Below are positions 34,701 to 46,235 of a stretch of DNA of 64,000 nucleotides, one piece after another (within the stretch, counting starts at the first letter, position 1; each line of letters begins with the position of its first letter). The stretch spans positions 186,001 to 250,000 of the forward strand of contig NW_026516664.1 of assembly GCF_025766255.1 (NCBI RefSeq), in the 5' to 3' direction. A program made the translations under genes and the position numbers. The notes beneath the pieces were generated by a model. It saw only the letters and a program-made list of their open reading frames with translations. It had not been told where the DNA came from and did no database searches. This DNA comes from Zychaea mexicana. Lineage: Eukaryota > Mucoromycota > Mucoromycetes > Mucorales > Lichtheimiaceae.

Positions 34701-37461
34701 CATATCGCTTTGCAACGTAAGGTAAGCCAAATAGAATGTTGTCACGGATAGATGCATTCTGAAGCCAAGCTATACAGTAAAGGGTTTGAATTGACATCAG
34801 TTACACAATCACAGACATCATCGAGTCATGATAATAAGTATATCTTGGGATTTTATGGCAATAAATTAGATCTTTACCTGTTTGAGAGACATAGGCCAAG
34901 GCATGATCCAAGATCCAGTCTTCTTCTGGAATGGATTGCTGGATCGCAAAGTCAGCAGAAACATCCTCACAGATAGGTGTTCGAGGACAATCAATGCTAC
35001 CCTTGAGCACAACAGTTTCGCCAAGCAAACTCAACATGAGCAGCGTCTTGCCAGAACCGGTGCTACCACAAATCAAACTCAACCTGTCATTGGGGAAGTG
35101 GACGTTGATATCCTTTATCATAAACGCGTTCGATTCCAAGGCCGTTTCATCACTGCTCGAAGACACGGTGCTGTTTTGCTCTTCAATGCTGGGAGATTTG
35201 GACGTCCAAGACACGGTAGCATTGTTGAAGGCAATACGCACATCCTTGGTAAGATCTACCGCTGAAGCTGGTTCGATCTCGTCTTGATCCAAATAAAGCT
35301 GAATTCGACGTACACTAAGTGCGCGAATTTACGTGTTTTTCTTAATCACCTGAGGACCCTTGAGAAACCCCAATTTAACCAGAAAAAGAACTTGATTCTT
35401 ACCTAATCAAGGCTTGCAATAACTCGATAAATGTCTCGGGAAGTGCGTTCAAAGCAAAACGAAGCTCATCAAACACAACAATACTCTATTTTGTAGTCAT
35501 AAGTTGCCATGCCCCTGAAGTACCAATAAGTTTAGATTGAGATTCTTACCGTGAAAGCTATAGCAGCGGTCAATTCCTTGCCTTCAAGCATTGTAAATGA
35601 CCAGAATGATAGAATAGTAACCAGGAGAGGTGATCTAGTTGTACGGTGGTTGAATATCACTTGAGCACGCAAAAGAGTAAGATCCTCGAAAAGGTGGCTG
35701 AACTTACCCTTGCCAAATGAGAGTGAAAAGAGATTCACAGATATACGTGGTACGCAAATGGTGCAATTCGGTATTTCTTGACTCTATGATTCTCTTTTCC
35801 CACCCCTTTTCTGAGGCAAAGAACTTGATTTGGCGAATACCTTGAAGAACTTCGTTCATGAGTGAAACACGCTTGTCACGAGCATCCATGAGCTTATCTT
35901 GAGTACTGGCGAACAGCTTGGCGTTAAAATGATTGATCGGCAGCGCAATCACCATGACAGACAGACCCAAAAAGCAGGAGAGACCAAGAAGTTGGTACAG
36001 AAAGTAGATGCCAATGACCAACTCGGTAGGAGCAGCGAAGATGGTGAACCACCAGGTGCTAAACTCAGAAATTCGGTTGGAATCCGTACTCATCAAGTTG
36101 ACAATTTGGCCTGTTGATGATACATCCTCTTCGTCCTCGTCATCGCCTTTCTTTTTGTCGCCATCGTTGTCGCTGTGGTCACTGTTTTTGTTCGTCTTTG
36201 AGCCGTCTTGAATTTTATTTTGATCGTCGCCAGCAGACACACCCGTGTCTCTGCGTCTCAATGTCTTGCGATAAATTTCAATGTTGAGCATCGCCTTGAT
36301 ACGTACTTGGACCGACGATGCAGCTATCCAAACATTCCCAATGAGTAATGTCGAATGACATATGTAAACACATTTATATTTTTAAAAAAAAATCAATGAA
36401 TGCATTTCTTTCTTACCCCAATACCAGAGCTGTCCGACAATGACGGACAGAACTATCATAGATGTTCCGAGTCCCAGAACGATCAATAAACCATCCCTCA
36501 GGCCCGTTTCCTGGTGACCACCAGCACCCATTTCTTGGATAAGGAGCAATAGCTGGTTGATGAAAAACGCAGGAACGTAGTAGAATAGCGATGACACGAA
36601 CGCTGTGATGATTTGGATGATGATAGCCGTTCGATTCGCGTGGAAGATGCGATAGAGTAAGCGCCGACCACGTGAAAAGCCGAACATATAGAAGAGATTA
36701 TAACCACGGTAGATGGGCGGCAGACTCGGCAGATCGTCGTCGGTTAGCTGTTGTTTCGTGTAAGCAACCTTAATAAGAGGTCGGAGCCAAGTAAAGAACA
36801 AGAAGCTAAACACGGATGACACATTGACATGGATAACCGTACGGCCATTTTCATCCAGGAAAGGTGGACCACGTTCAGCCGTGGAAGTAACGTAGAGCAT
36901 ATCCATCGTCAAGAGTAATCCCACGAGCCTTGGTACACCTTCGGACCATGTCACCGAATCTTGCGTGCGTTGTGTCAGTGCATAAAATTGATATATGGCG
37001 ACGATTAAGCCGACAAAGTACACGGCGCACAAATGACAGTTCAGCGCGAATCCCCAATCGTTTGGCAAACGGTGCCGTTGCGAGGTCACTGCAAGCGCAA
37101 AAGCATATAGCCACGTTGCAAGCGAGAACGCAGTACCCATGACAGTGTAAATACCGAGACTAGATCGCTCGTCCGAGAGCGATTGCACGGTCGAATAGAG
37201 ATCGTAGATTGCAAAGAGCAAGAGGACGGCTGTTTCAAAAGTAATTCGCGTTGTGCGATCGTTGTCTGCATAAGGGACTGTGAGATCGCGCTCATTGTCG
37301 AAATGGAGTGGAGAAAGGTCGGGGCCAGCTTCTTCTAGACGTTGGCGGGTTTTATGGTCGTACACACGTTGCAAGGACAGAATGACGGCACTGCCACATG
37401 CTGAAACGGCAAAGGCAGTCGCTAGCCAAAAACTCGTCGGTATACTACTGTCTTCTTCCAT
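31724..37461 (-). CDS. ABCC (MRP/Ybt1-like) full-length ABC transporter
   Basis: At least ten exons run from ATG 37461 ([11 protein letters not shown]) to TAA 31724. An N-terminal hydrophobic TMD0 (about 36880-37461) leads to TMD1. NBD1 has Walker A GSTGSGKT (about 35060), signature [14 protein letters not shown] (about 34590) and Walker [12 protein letters not shown], with Asp in place of the catalytic Glu as usual for ABCC NBD1. TMD2 spans about 33000-33960. NBD2 has GRTGSGKST (about 32590), [15 protein letters not shown] (about 32150), [12 protein letters not shown] and IAHRLHTV, all consensus. TMD0 plus asymmetric NBDs place it with yeast Ybt1/Vmr1-like vacuolar conjugate pumps; the substrate is unknown. 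Two acidic inserts occur: one in TMD1 (about 36120-36230) and one in the linker after NBD1 (about 34100-34230). Exon ends were not all resolved, but no frame break was seen. Confidence 0.93.
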
Positions 37462-38704
37462 GTATATATGGAGCGATATTGAGGCAATACACACGAAGAA
37501 AAAGGGAGAAAAAAAAACAAGAAAAAGAAAAAACGATAAGACCGTATATAAAGGGCAAGAAAAGCTTGAAAAAAAAAGCCCTCGAATAGCTTGTGCAACA
37601 GTCGTCCTTCACCACAGCAAAGACTAAAAAAACCCCACGCATTGAACAGCCGCCGCCGCAGCGCAACTATGACAACAACACGCGCTCTGCTCCCTTCCCT
37701 TCATGGAAACATAAGCTGCATATCTGATCCGCCTGCATAAACAAACATTTCAGCTACATGTTGCACACCGGAAACGCCCAATTGTAACAACAAAGCAAGT
37801 TTGGCACGTCTTCGTAATCTGATAACGCTAATGATTGAAGATTGATGATAGACAGGCAATCCAGATACTTTTTTGAGATACCGAACAGTCCCCTTGCTGG
37901 GATTCAAGGCTAACGGGTGTAAAGTGCGTGCTGGGTTACGCAACTGGGTGAGTGGCACCGGGCATGCAGTGTATGTTGCGCAGTATCCATGCGTCAATTA
38001 TGCTTCTTCGGCTAATACAACTCCTGCTGGTGCTGCTGCGGCACCTCTTACTTTCCATGTTTTTCGTTTTGGCACATGCTCATTGCACCCACAAGTATGG
38101 TTTACACTTATAATGTAATAGTGGCGCGTATAATGTAATAGTGGTAGTATGTGTATGTGATGTTGCATCGACTTCCCCCTTTTCGCCTAAGCCATGATAA
38201 TGACTTAAACAAATAATAACATGACAAATTCTGCATGCAATGTTACAGTCTCACCTCAATCTCACTCAACCGGGGTAATGACTTGTGTTGATGTTTACGT
38301 GTTTACCTTTATTAACTGACTTGCAAAACGGGGAAAGATATTGCCACATAGTACTATTAGCGGATGCAGTTCCGCAGCACCTCCCACATCTTTCTTCCCG
38401 TTTAGCAATTTTTTCCCCTTTCATGAATAATTATGCAATGTGTATAACATTGTCTAGTGCCCAATCAGTTAATAGACCTCCAACTTCTCGGTGACACTAG
38501 GAACAGTGATGTATACGTATACAAAGAGTAGGGAAAGTGACCAAGCAACATTTTTTCCAACAACGCCGACCAGTACACTAAGCTTTAGCTTTAAACTTTT
38601 ACAGTGTCTTTAACTCAATATCACTGATCCATTAAAAATGATGTCATTGTTTAGCTAAAGTTGACGTCACAGCCCAAATCATATTTCATTTACGATTTTC
38701 TTTT
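37462..38704. other. Intergenic region with an unassigned coding-like patch
   Basis: Contains the promoter of the ABCC gene. At 37873-38118 an 81-codon plus-strand frame has balanced composition (for example ANTTPAGAAAAPLTFHV), and the opposite strand is also open, but no family is recognisable. The remainder is AT-rich. Confidence 0.35.
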
Positions 38705-40146
38705 TGCTGCCATAAATGTCCAACTGATGCATCAATCAAACTGTTGGCTGATAGGCACATATTGCGCCGACATCTGCAGAACGTCCATCACGTAGTTCTA
38801 CCAGCTTTAAAACTTGGTAACCGAAACAAACCTGGCACACTCGATGGAGATGGTCCTCCAGTAATCAAGTATTGCCCATCATGCGAGCCTGAATTCGAGT
38901 TGTTTGATGAGTTGAAAACTCATTCGGAAGAACACCTTTACGCGACGAAGAACACCAGTTCTGTTATCGAGGACACAGCCCAGATCAGTAACAGTAACCA
39001 GTCCTAAAGTTCCCGTGAAGACTAAATCGTGGTTCAGGACAGTGAAAAAGCCTAAATGAACAACGAGTCAATTTTACCTCCTGCTCAAAATGATCGAATT
39101 TATTGTCAAGGGATTCGACGTGTCGAACGCTTTTTACGACTTTCAGTGCGCTGTGAATCTGAGGATCGCCAAGGGAAATTTGCTTATGTTTGAATCACAC
39201 GTTCAGCATGTTCTGGCACTATCGTCGATCTTCTTGATAAAACCACGAGGATGTTACTGCTCATATTCCTCGCGATAAAATGCAGCAAATCCTCCACGAG
39301 CTATATGAGCGTCACCAGATCAATACCTTTCGCAATCCGATCCATCTATTATCCACCATACTGCGATCGCTTGATGTAAGTTTGAAATATCTGGGGGCCA
39401 AGTACGATAGGTACTGTATTGATTTTTTTTATTAGGATTTGCGAATGAAAAAAATCGACGTTGACGAAGTAACGGGTCGACTTTTTCTCTCAAAAAATGA
39501 ATTGTCTCCCACAGAATTCTGCATCGCTAAATCAGTTGCATTGCTGATCCAAAAGCTGCTGGTGGACAGTATCGAGAGCACAATCTTGGAGCAGGAGCTG
39601 ATAAATCGATTCGTGGAACCTGCGTTCGCACCATTGTTCGAAGATGCAACGACAGATATCTTATTCCGCTGGACGGCCACAACCAATAACGAATGCCGGG
39701 CTTCACCTAGCATCACAATCAATTAGGATCGTCCTGATGCCTGCATCACTTCTTTGAATGGTGGTGCTGTTTGGGGTACTAGCCGTGGTTTTGGTGAAGT
39801 CAAGTGCTTCAGTCAAGCTGAAAACAAATTTGCCGTAGCAAAAGACCTTATCCGTCTCGGTCATTTCTCCATGAATGCAATCGATATCCATAATATGAAT
39901 GGTGTTTAGGTCTGTCAGGTTGTGGGCCGTCATGTGTTTTTTTACTTGACGAAATTAGTGCATGACGGGTTGTACATTATGCTGGAAATCGATAAGATCG
40001 AAGTGCCTGCATCAGTATACGCTTTACCCACCTATACCACCCAGGCACATCGACTGTTGAATGTGATCAGCATATATCAGCAGTGCACTCCTTGCAGTGA
40101 CGTTACAAAGGACATGTTGTGCAGCCGAAAACGCAAAAACCAATGA
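38705..40146 (+). pseudogene. Relic of a Mucorales repeat-family protein, C2H2 plus PD-(D/E)XK-like core
   Basis: A Cys/His finger opens the relic (CCHKCP at 38705, then RHILRRHLQNVHH) and a second CPSC...H..H pair follows. FIVKGFDVSNAFYDFQCAVN (39100s) and IPRDKMQQILHELYERHQI (39250s) come next. After an intron (about 39379-39436), LFEDATTDILFRW is followed by RPDACITSLNG...GFGEVK, then QVVGRHVFFYLTKLVHDGLYIMLEIDKIEVPASV. From 39439 to 40146 one frame is kept, interrupted by TAG at 39724-39726 and 39907-39909; an earlier frameshift lies near 39240. RPD then GEVK about 20 residues later has the spacing of a PD-(D/E)XK nuclease core. I believe this resembles an expanded uncharacterised Mucorales family, but that is memory of pattern, not a search. 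Confidence 0.55.
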
Positions 40147-40354
40147 TATTGAAAATAGTGTTGTTACGAAAACCCGGGATCGCAAGCGTGCTACCGATAC
40201 GACATACCATCACCAATAAAACCCTGTTCATTGATGTGTGCATCTATGTAATCTAATCCCTTTTAAATTATTTACACGGCTATTCTACATGCCAACGGAA
40301 TCACAACAAACTTTTTTGATCTTTGTGGGTTTTTGTTGAGATCCATATGCAACA

Positions 40355-40600
40355 ATGGTGACCTGCGACAGAGATTCGGTGGACCGGCAATATGCAGAGA
40401 ACACTTACAAGACGTTCGATGGGTACTCGAAAAAGCTACGTGAGCCGAAGTTGGTGGTCAACGTGAAGAAATACGGAATTCGTTGGTTATCAAGTATTAC
40501 AGCCAGGGGAATTTGTCCATCTACGAAGAAAGTTCAAGCAATCCAAGATTGGCCGGTGCCGACAAAATGTTCAAGAAGTCGGTCATTTCGTTGGCCTCGC
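40355..40600 (+). mobile_element. Ty3/gypsy reverse transcriptase fragment
   Basis: About 60 codons contain a run like the connection between RT and the tether/RNase H of Ty3/gypsy Pol: LVVNVKKYGIRW, then a GI-x(5)-K(K)VQAIQDWPVPT block. The sequence before and after does not continue the domain, so this is a short scrap. LTRs were not seen. Confidence 0.55.
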
Positions 40601-40765
40601 GTCACACACCCAATTTGCCATATTGCTGGTTCTCAAACGGTCCCTCTACTGATTAATTGCCTGGTTTCCGGCTCCCCGCCGGTGCATCCTTCATTTTGCT
40701 TGTGCACCCGCGTTGCTTAATAAACCCCCTTTCCTCCTCTTCCTATTTTTCGCGCTTTTATTAAC

Positions 40766-42283
40766 ATGAGCAATCTCTCAGAAATTGAAAACAGACTTAT
40801 GCATTTGCTTGACCTTGAACCCAAAGATGAGTCGCGACCAAAGCTAAATTCCTGGTTATGCGAACTCGAAAGAAGAAAGGTGCGACTGCAGTCGAAACCG
40901 CAGGAACAACAGCAAGGCCAACAACTGGAACAGCAGCAGCACAAACAACAGCAACAACAATCGGATCAAGAAAACGAAGGCGAAGAGGGCATGGAAGGAA
41001 TCAGCCCGGATCTAGAGCTTGCTGGCAAGCTTATTCGCGAGGCGAAAGAGGAACTTGCCAAGAAGAAGCTAGATATTGCAAACGCGTGCAGCATAGCGCT
41101 CAGCCAAGTCGAGGAGATGTTTGGTGGCGAGCCGATAAGGCTTTTTACCATTTCAAAATCACGCAACATATGGACGCAGTTTGCTGCTGATAAGCGAAAG
41201 GAGTTGACAGGTAGGAATCACAACGCGGATACTAGCTTGTACAAAAGTCATTGTGTACTTAATTTTTGGATCAAGGAAAATATCGTGTGGATAATGGTCT
41301 GGAGCCCAACAGATTGATAAAGCCGGAACCAAGGTTATCAACAAAATGCTTTCGGATGAATACAAGGATATTGAAAGAAAACCCGATGTACTCAAACGAT
41401 CGCAAGGCGAAGCAAACGTTTACAACTATCGACCAATGTATACTTGTTTGAAGCTAACACATTATATGCAAAATATATAGACAAAAATGTTAAAGCCGCC
41501 TTCAAGTACTATTACGAGTTGGAACAGATAATGAGCGATAACCACGCCAGTCGCCCCCTCTATCTTTCAGAAACTCTGCACATGCCAACAAACCGCTCAG
41601 GTGAAGCCATAACAACATCTTCACCGCCATCTTCATCATCACCATTACCCTCTTTACCAACTCAACACCGTCCAAGCTTCGACAATGACCTTGACAACAT
41701 ATACGACGACGATGACGGCGAAGACATTGATGAAGGCAACCCACAGCAGCACCAGCACCAACAAGCCTCATCGTCACAACCGACTCGTGCCCAATCCAAG
41801 AAATCCGAAAAAATAAGAAAAAACCCCTTAGCAGCAACACTCTGGGATATAAATAATGACAACAAGCGGTTCATGGAAGAAAGTTTGAAGCTCAAGCGAG
41901 AACTCGCAAAGCACAAGATGGATGTTTTTGAGCATCAACGCAAGCTAGATATTCATCAACAAATACAACAAGAGCGAATGGATCGTCAACGGCAGCAATT
42001 AGAGGCGAAGAAGTTACGGATCCAGGATCGTGAATCCAAAACAGCAATGATGAAGATAATGTTAGAAGCTGGTTTCACCAACAATGCGATACAAAAAGCC
42101 GTATTTGACGATGATGATGACAAGTTCAACTCGGGTGATGATGATGATGACGAGTCATTGGCAAGCGAGCTGCAGGAGATTGTAGATAAGGATCAGGGCG
42201 GCAATGATGACAGCGAGAATGACAGCGACGAGGAGGAGATGGAAGAAGTAGTCCGTAGTAGAAGATTGATGTTGATACGATAA
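40766..42283 (+). pseudogene. Degraded accessory ORF of a Harbinger-like element
   Basis: The ATG at 40766 opens a charged, Gln-rich N-part, then KSRNIWTQFAADKRKELTG, which looks HMG- or Myb-like. After a probable intron (41211 to about 41274) the frame changes twice. One frame gives KVINKMLSDEYKDIERKPDVLKRSQGEANVYNYRPMYTC, and from 41444 a third frame stays open for 279 codons. That last part has Ser/Pro, a basic patch, a long coiled coil (KLKRELAKHKMDVFEHQRKL on) and an acidic end. Lying opposite a Harbinger transposase, it fits the second DNA-binding protein these elements need. Three frames without matching splice sites argue for decay, though extra introns are possible. Confidence 0.5.
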
Positions 42284-42346
42284 GAAGAACAATGATAGTA
42301 ATAATAATAGAGTAAATATACAATACATAATGACAGATAGAATGAT

Positions 42347-43788
42347 CTAATTGTGATTGTGGATAACATGATGGAAGAGCTCTTCTCTTCTGGCCTTTCC
42401 TGGTGTCATTCTATCACTATTCGGGGTTGTCCAATTCGCGTTGTTTTCAGGCTGTTGTTCTTGCTGATCATCAACGACAGCCCGAAGTTCTTCGTCGTCG
42501 TACATGTCTTCGAGATTGTGCTTAGTTATGATGTTGTGTAGAACAAAACAAGCCTTAATCCAATGGATTATTGGCTTCGCATCTTCTTCATCTATCAAGC
42601 GCAGCGGCAGTTCCCGAAGGCTTTGGAAGCGCATCTTCAGCATTCCAATCGTATGTTCAATCCGAATTCGTACCTTTGATGTTACGCAATGTTAAGTGAA
42701 TACAATTATATCCTTACAGCACACCATGTGTATACTTTCTTACCGAGCTAAGTTTGTAATTGAACATTTCTTGTTCATCTGTCAAGCTGCCGTTGCGTGG
42801 CTTTTTAAATGGAACAATAACGTTTGGCAAACACTCAAAACCTGAGTCACCCAGAAGGTACTCTTCAGGCTTAAAGTATTGCTCAGGATGATGGCGGAGA
42901 GCGCTGTTGCTGAAGATGCGGCTGTCGTGGGTAGAGCCTGGCCAGCCGACATATGAATAGATGATTTGTTTCTGGCTATTGCATACCAAAATGCCAGAAA
43001 TACCATACTTCTTTTTATATGAGAAGTAGCTTTGCGGCTGAATGCAAGGCTCGCTTGCAAAGGGAAAAAGAGTGCCGTCAATGATACCGATGCAATCTTC
43101 AAAAGCGGATCCACGACTTATATCACTTTTGGACAAGGACTTTTCTGCATCGTTAGGCCATTGGATATAGGTACTTTCAAGAGCCAAGATAGCCTCAATA
43201 CACCTATTTGTGTAGTTGATCACAGAGCCCTCTAAAACGTATTACCTTACATTAGTCTCACGTGTAAGACGTATGTATACAACTAAGTTTATTATGCGTA
43301 GTACCTCCAATCCCAGAGTATCTGGCAACATTCCCGATGCTTGCACCATTTCCGTAGAAACCAAGACGGCGCAAAGCGACAAGCAGTTGCACAAATACAG
43401 ATTTTTGTGGTTTCTGGCCACTTGAAACAAAGATTGCATTCTCTTTAATCAAATCGAGAATTAAGAATGCATCTTTAGACATCCTAACTTCTTGGATAAA
43501 TCGTTGTTCGTCCAACTCGTTGAAAAGCCAGTGGATCCTACTAGGAGCACGAGCGACTTTTTGTGCTCTATCAAGGTATCGTCGACTGCAACTTGCGTTA
43601 TACACTTCCGTCCAAGGAATAGACAACAGTAAATTATGCGATAGCAAGACATCATCTTTATCGCTATCAGAGTCCCCTGACATATCTTCATCATCGTCAA
43701 TCATGGCCATCGTACTCTCGATTTGCTGTAAGCATGCCAAAACTTCCAGGACACGTTCGTTTTGCTGTTTTTCACTGTATCTGGGCAT
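42347..43788 (-). CDS. PIF/Harbinger transposase (DDE_Tnp_4), open reading frame intact
   Basis: Exons 43305-43788, 42744-43231 and 42347-42673 join in frame to 432 residues with no internal stop. The start ATG at 43788 gives MPRYSEKQQNE. The catalytic triad is visible: GIIDGTLFPF (first Asp), VGWPGSTHDSRIFSNS with LGDSGF (second Asp), and RIRIEHTIGMLKMRF (Glu). YSGIG|EGSVINYTNR before the core is the usual Harbinger helix motif across intron 1. These enzymes cut and paste elements with short TIRs and 3-bp target duplications, normally with a separate Myb-like or NAM-like partner. The partner at 40766-42283 looks damaged. I could not identify the TIRs by eye, so element borders are unknown. 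Confidence 0.85.
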
Positions 43789-44654
43789 ACTTGGGAACAA
43801 AGATGAATGTTTTGATGAAAGAATTGAAAGAGGGGAAGTTGAATGAAAATGAAAAAAAAAAAATTGAGTAATTGAGTACCCCAATTATTGGGTTTGAAAT
43901 GAAAACTGTATTTGGTAATAGCGAGATTTTTTCATTTCATGCCCCTGTTATTTAAATATTAAGAGGAGAATAAGAAGGCGTGACCGAAAAAGAAATATGT
44001 AGTAGGCGCGGGTATCTACTACGTTGGGAACAGCGTGATATCGTCGGGCACACTTTAAACATCAGAATCAAACTTACAGCAGTGGCGACATGTAGTATAT
44101 ATGTTTTACTTTCCAAGTTCAAGAATGCAGGCAATGATAATAGTAAGAGCTGATCGCTGATTTGGTGCTTTTTTTAAAAAAAGTGAAGAGCCTAGTAACG
44201 CTCACTTGAGAAGTAGTAGCTGAACTCTGCCCAAATCAGGCTCATATTGCTACAGTTGTGTTGTATACATTTAAGTAGTAGTCATCAACAAATATAGATA
44301 TAAGAATCAACAAAGTATAAAGGATTTTCTCTCCCCAGAAGCATGAGGTAGCCACAAGATCTGCAATTGAGTAGATACAAGGTTTCTGAAAATGTTGCTT
44401 TCTGCATAATCCTACCTTCGGTGTTTTTTTTACACAGGCACGATCGGGGAGAGTTGAACCGACCAATGTGCCTAAAATGGATTTTCTCGTCGGTTAAACT
44501 TTACCCTTGAAATCTGATTCGCGCGCAAACTCGGTCTGGAATGGTTTGACAAAAATGAAATCAAGATCCGTCATGAAGGCTATATATAAAGAGGAAAACC
44601 TTTGTTTTACGTTACTCTCTATCTGATACTTTGATTGCTGCCAAGACTAATACC
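43789..44654. other. Spacer upstream of the FSP1-like gene
   Basis: Contains an 11-base inverted repeat TGAAATGAAAA (43895-43905) and TTTTCATTTCA (43929-43939), possibly linked to the Harbinger element's end. A tRNA-like hairpin lies at 44437-44472. No gene was seen. Confidence 0.4.
44437..44472 (-). repeat. tRNA-like hairpin
   Basis: On the minus strand, GGCAC/GTGCC and GGTCGG/CCGATC form an 11-bp stem with a 3-base bulge. The loop begins TTCAACT, as in a tRNA T-loop. It looks like tRNA ends joined without the D and anticodon arms. It could be a truncated tRNA pseudogene or chance. Confidence 0.3.
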
Positions 44655-46235
44655 ATGTCTTCTACTGCGGCTACGCATAATATTGTTATTGTTGGCGGTG
44701 GTTATGCCGGGGTCCGCCTAGCACAAGCACTCGAAAAACGGTTTTCTGGTAACGACGAATACCGGGTTTTACTCATTGACAAGGTACAATCAATAAAAGA
44801 AGGAAGCTTGGCAGAAATCAAGTAGCCATTACATGAATACATGGTGGAGAAAATCATTTAAATCTGTTTGATTTTCTAGAAATCCTACTTTTACCACATC
44901 ATCGCTGGTCCTCGTGCTGCTGTAGAACACATCAACAACGTCATCCCTTACACGCATACATTCAAGGACCAGGAAAAAAACCTTGTGGTACAAGCGATGG
45001 TCGTGCGCCTTGAAAAAGACAAGCTGTATCTTGATAAACGATTCGAAGGATCCACTGAATTACAGTTTGCTTATACAGTACTTGCTACCGGTATCCGTTA
45101 CCCTACACCATCCATGCTTCGAGCACTCAACATCGACGACGCTGGGCACAATAACAACGTGAAATTCAAAATCTAGTCAAAGAAGCCCATTCGATCCTGA
45201 TCATCGGTGGCGGGCCTACGGGTGTCGAAGTAGCAGGTGAAATCCTGGAAAAATACAGTGACAAGAAAATCATATTGGCGCATGATCAAAAGCAGCTATT
45301 GAACGATGATATTCCCGCCTGGTCGCGCACACAAATGTTACACAAAGTTAAAAAGAACAATGTAGAGGTCCTATTGGACGATCCGGTCATACTGCCTGCT
45401 GCTACATCTATCGAACAGACAATCTATAAGCCTGAAGAGCCGCTTACGACCCGTAAAGGTACTCGATTACAAGTGGATCTAGTCATGTTGATGTTTGGTA
45501 TGCGCGCAGAAACAGGATGGCTTGAGGACACATTGCCTTTGGCATCCAATGGCGGATTCATCAAGGTCAAGCCTACATTACAAGTGGATGCGCCCGGGTT
45601 CGACAATGTTTATGCTGCTGGCGATGTGGCGGATATTGATGAATACAAGCTGGCTGGAAGGAGTATGGGTCACACCCGTGTTATTTGTGCAAACATTATG
45701 AATTCAACAAAGGGCAAAGAACCATCCAGGACATACAAGGCGAACAACAAATTTTTAATGGGAATCACATTCGGCAAAGTATGCTTTAATTCATTGTCTG
45801 CTAATGTTTAATAAGCACTGACGAAAGACTGCTTTGACACTTCTTCTAGAAACAAGGATTTGTCTTTACACCATTCGGGTCATTGGGTGACTGGGCGATT
45901 TCTTTTGCCAAAGGCAAAAAGTTATCGACTAAACGTTTTTGGGGAATGCTAAATTTGACCGAGGCTTCCAAGTAAGCTCTGTTTTTTCTTTTTGTGCCTA
46001 TGTGGAGTCATACTGAATAAGAAAAAAAGAGAGATCTCACTGACATTCAGGCTGTAATGTTCATAGTCCAAACGACGAACAATCATCCAAGAATGGGCCT
46101 TCTTCTGTTGCCATAACTACCGTGACCCTAGCAGTCGCCGCTATAGCCGTTTATTATACCTCTACATCGAATCGGCACTACTTCTTCTCTGCTTACCAAT
46201 ACTTATTATCCCTTACTTCGCCACCATCATCATAA
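44655..46235 (+). CDS. FSP1/AIF-like FAD-NADH oxidoreductase with C-terminal membrane anchor
   Basis: Exons 44655-44783, 44880-45778, 45850-45971 and 46067-46235 encode about 439 residues. The FAD-binding VIVGGGYAGVRLAQALE is near the N-terminus, the NAD(P)H-binding ILIIGGGPTGVEVAGEI is mid-protein, and VYAAGDVADI is the second FAD motif. The C-terminus has a hydrophobic stretch (VAITTVTLAVAAIAVYY) suggesting tail anchoring. The family (AIFM2/FSP1, fungal AIF1-like) uses NADH to reduce quinones or other acceptors at membranes. One base is missing in the AAAA run near 45169-45172: the frame runs into TAG at 45174-45176 while the next frame continues NLVKEAHSILIIGGG. Adding one A restores a whole-codon total (1320), so sequence error is likely, but decay cannot be excluded. 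Confidence 0.82.

Noticed and set aside
40201..44000. Terminal inverted repeats of the Harbinger element
   Set aside because: The inverted repeat at 43895/43939 is local and has no partner near 40.2-40.8 kb, so it cannot be called a TIR pair.
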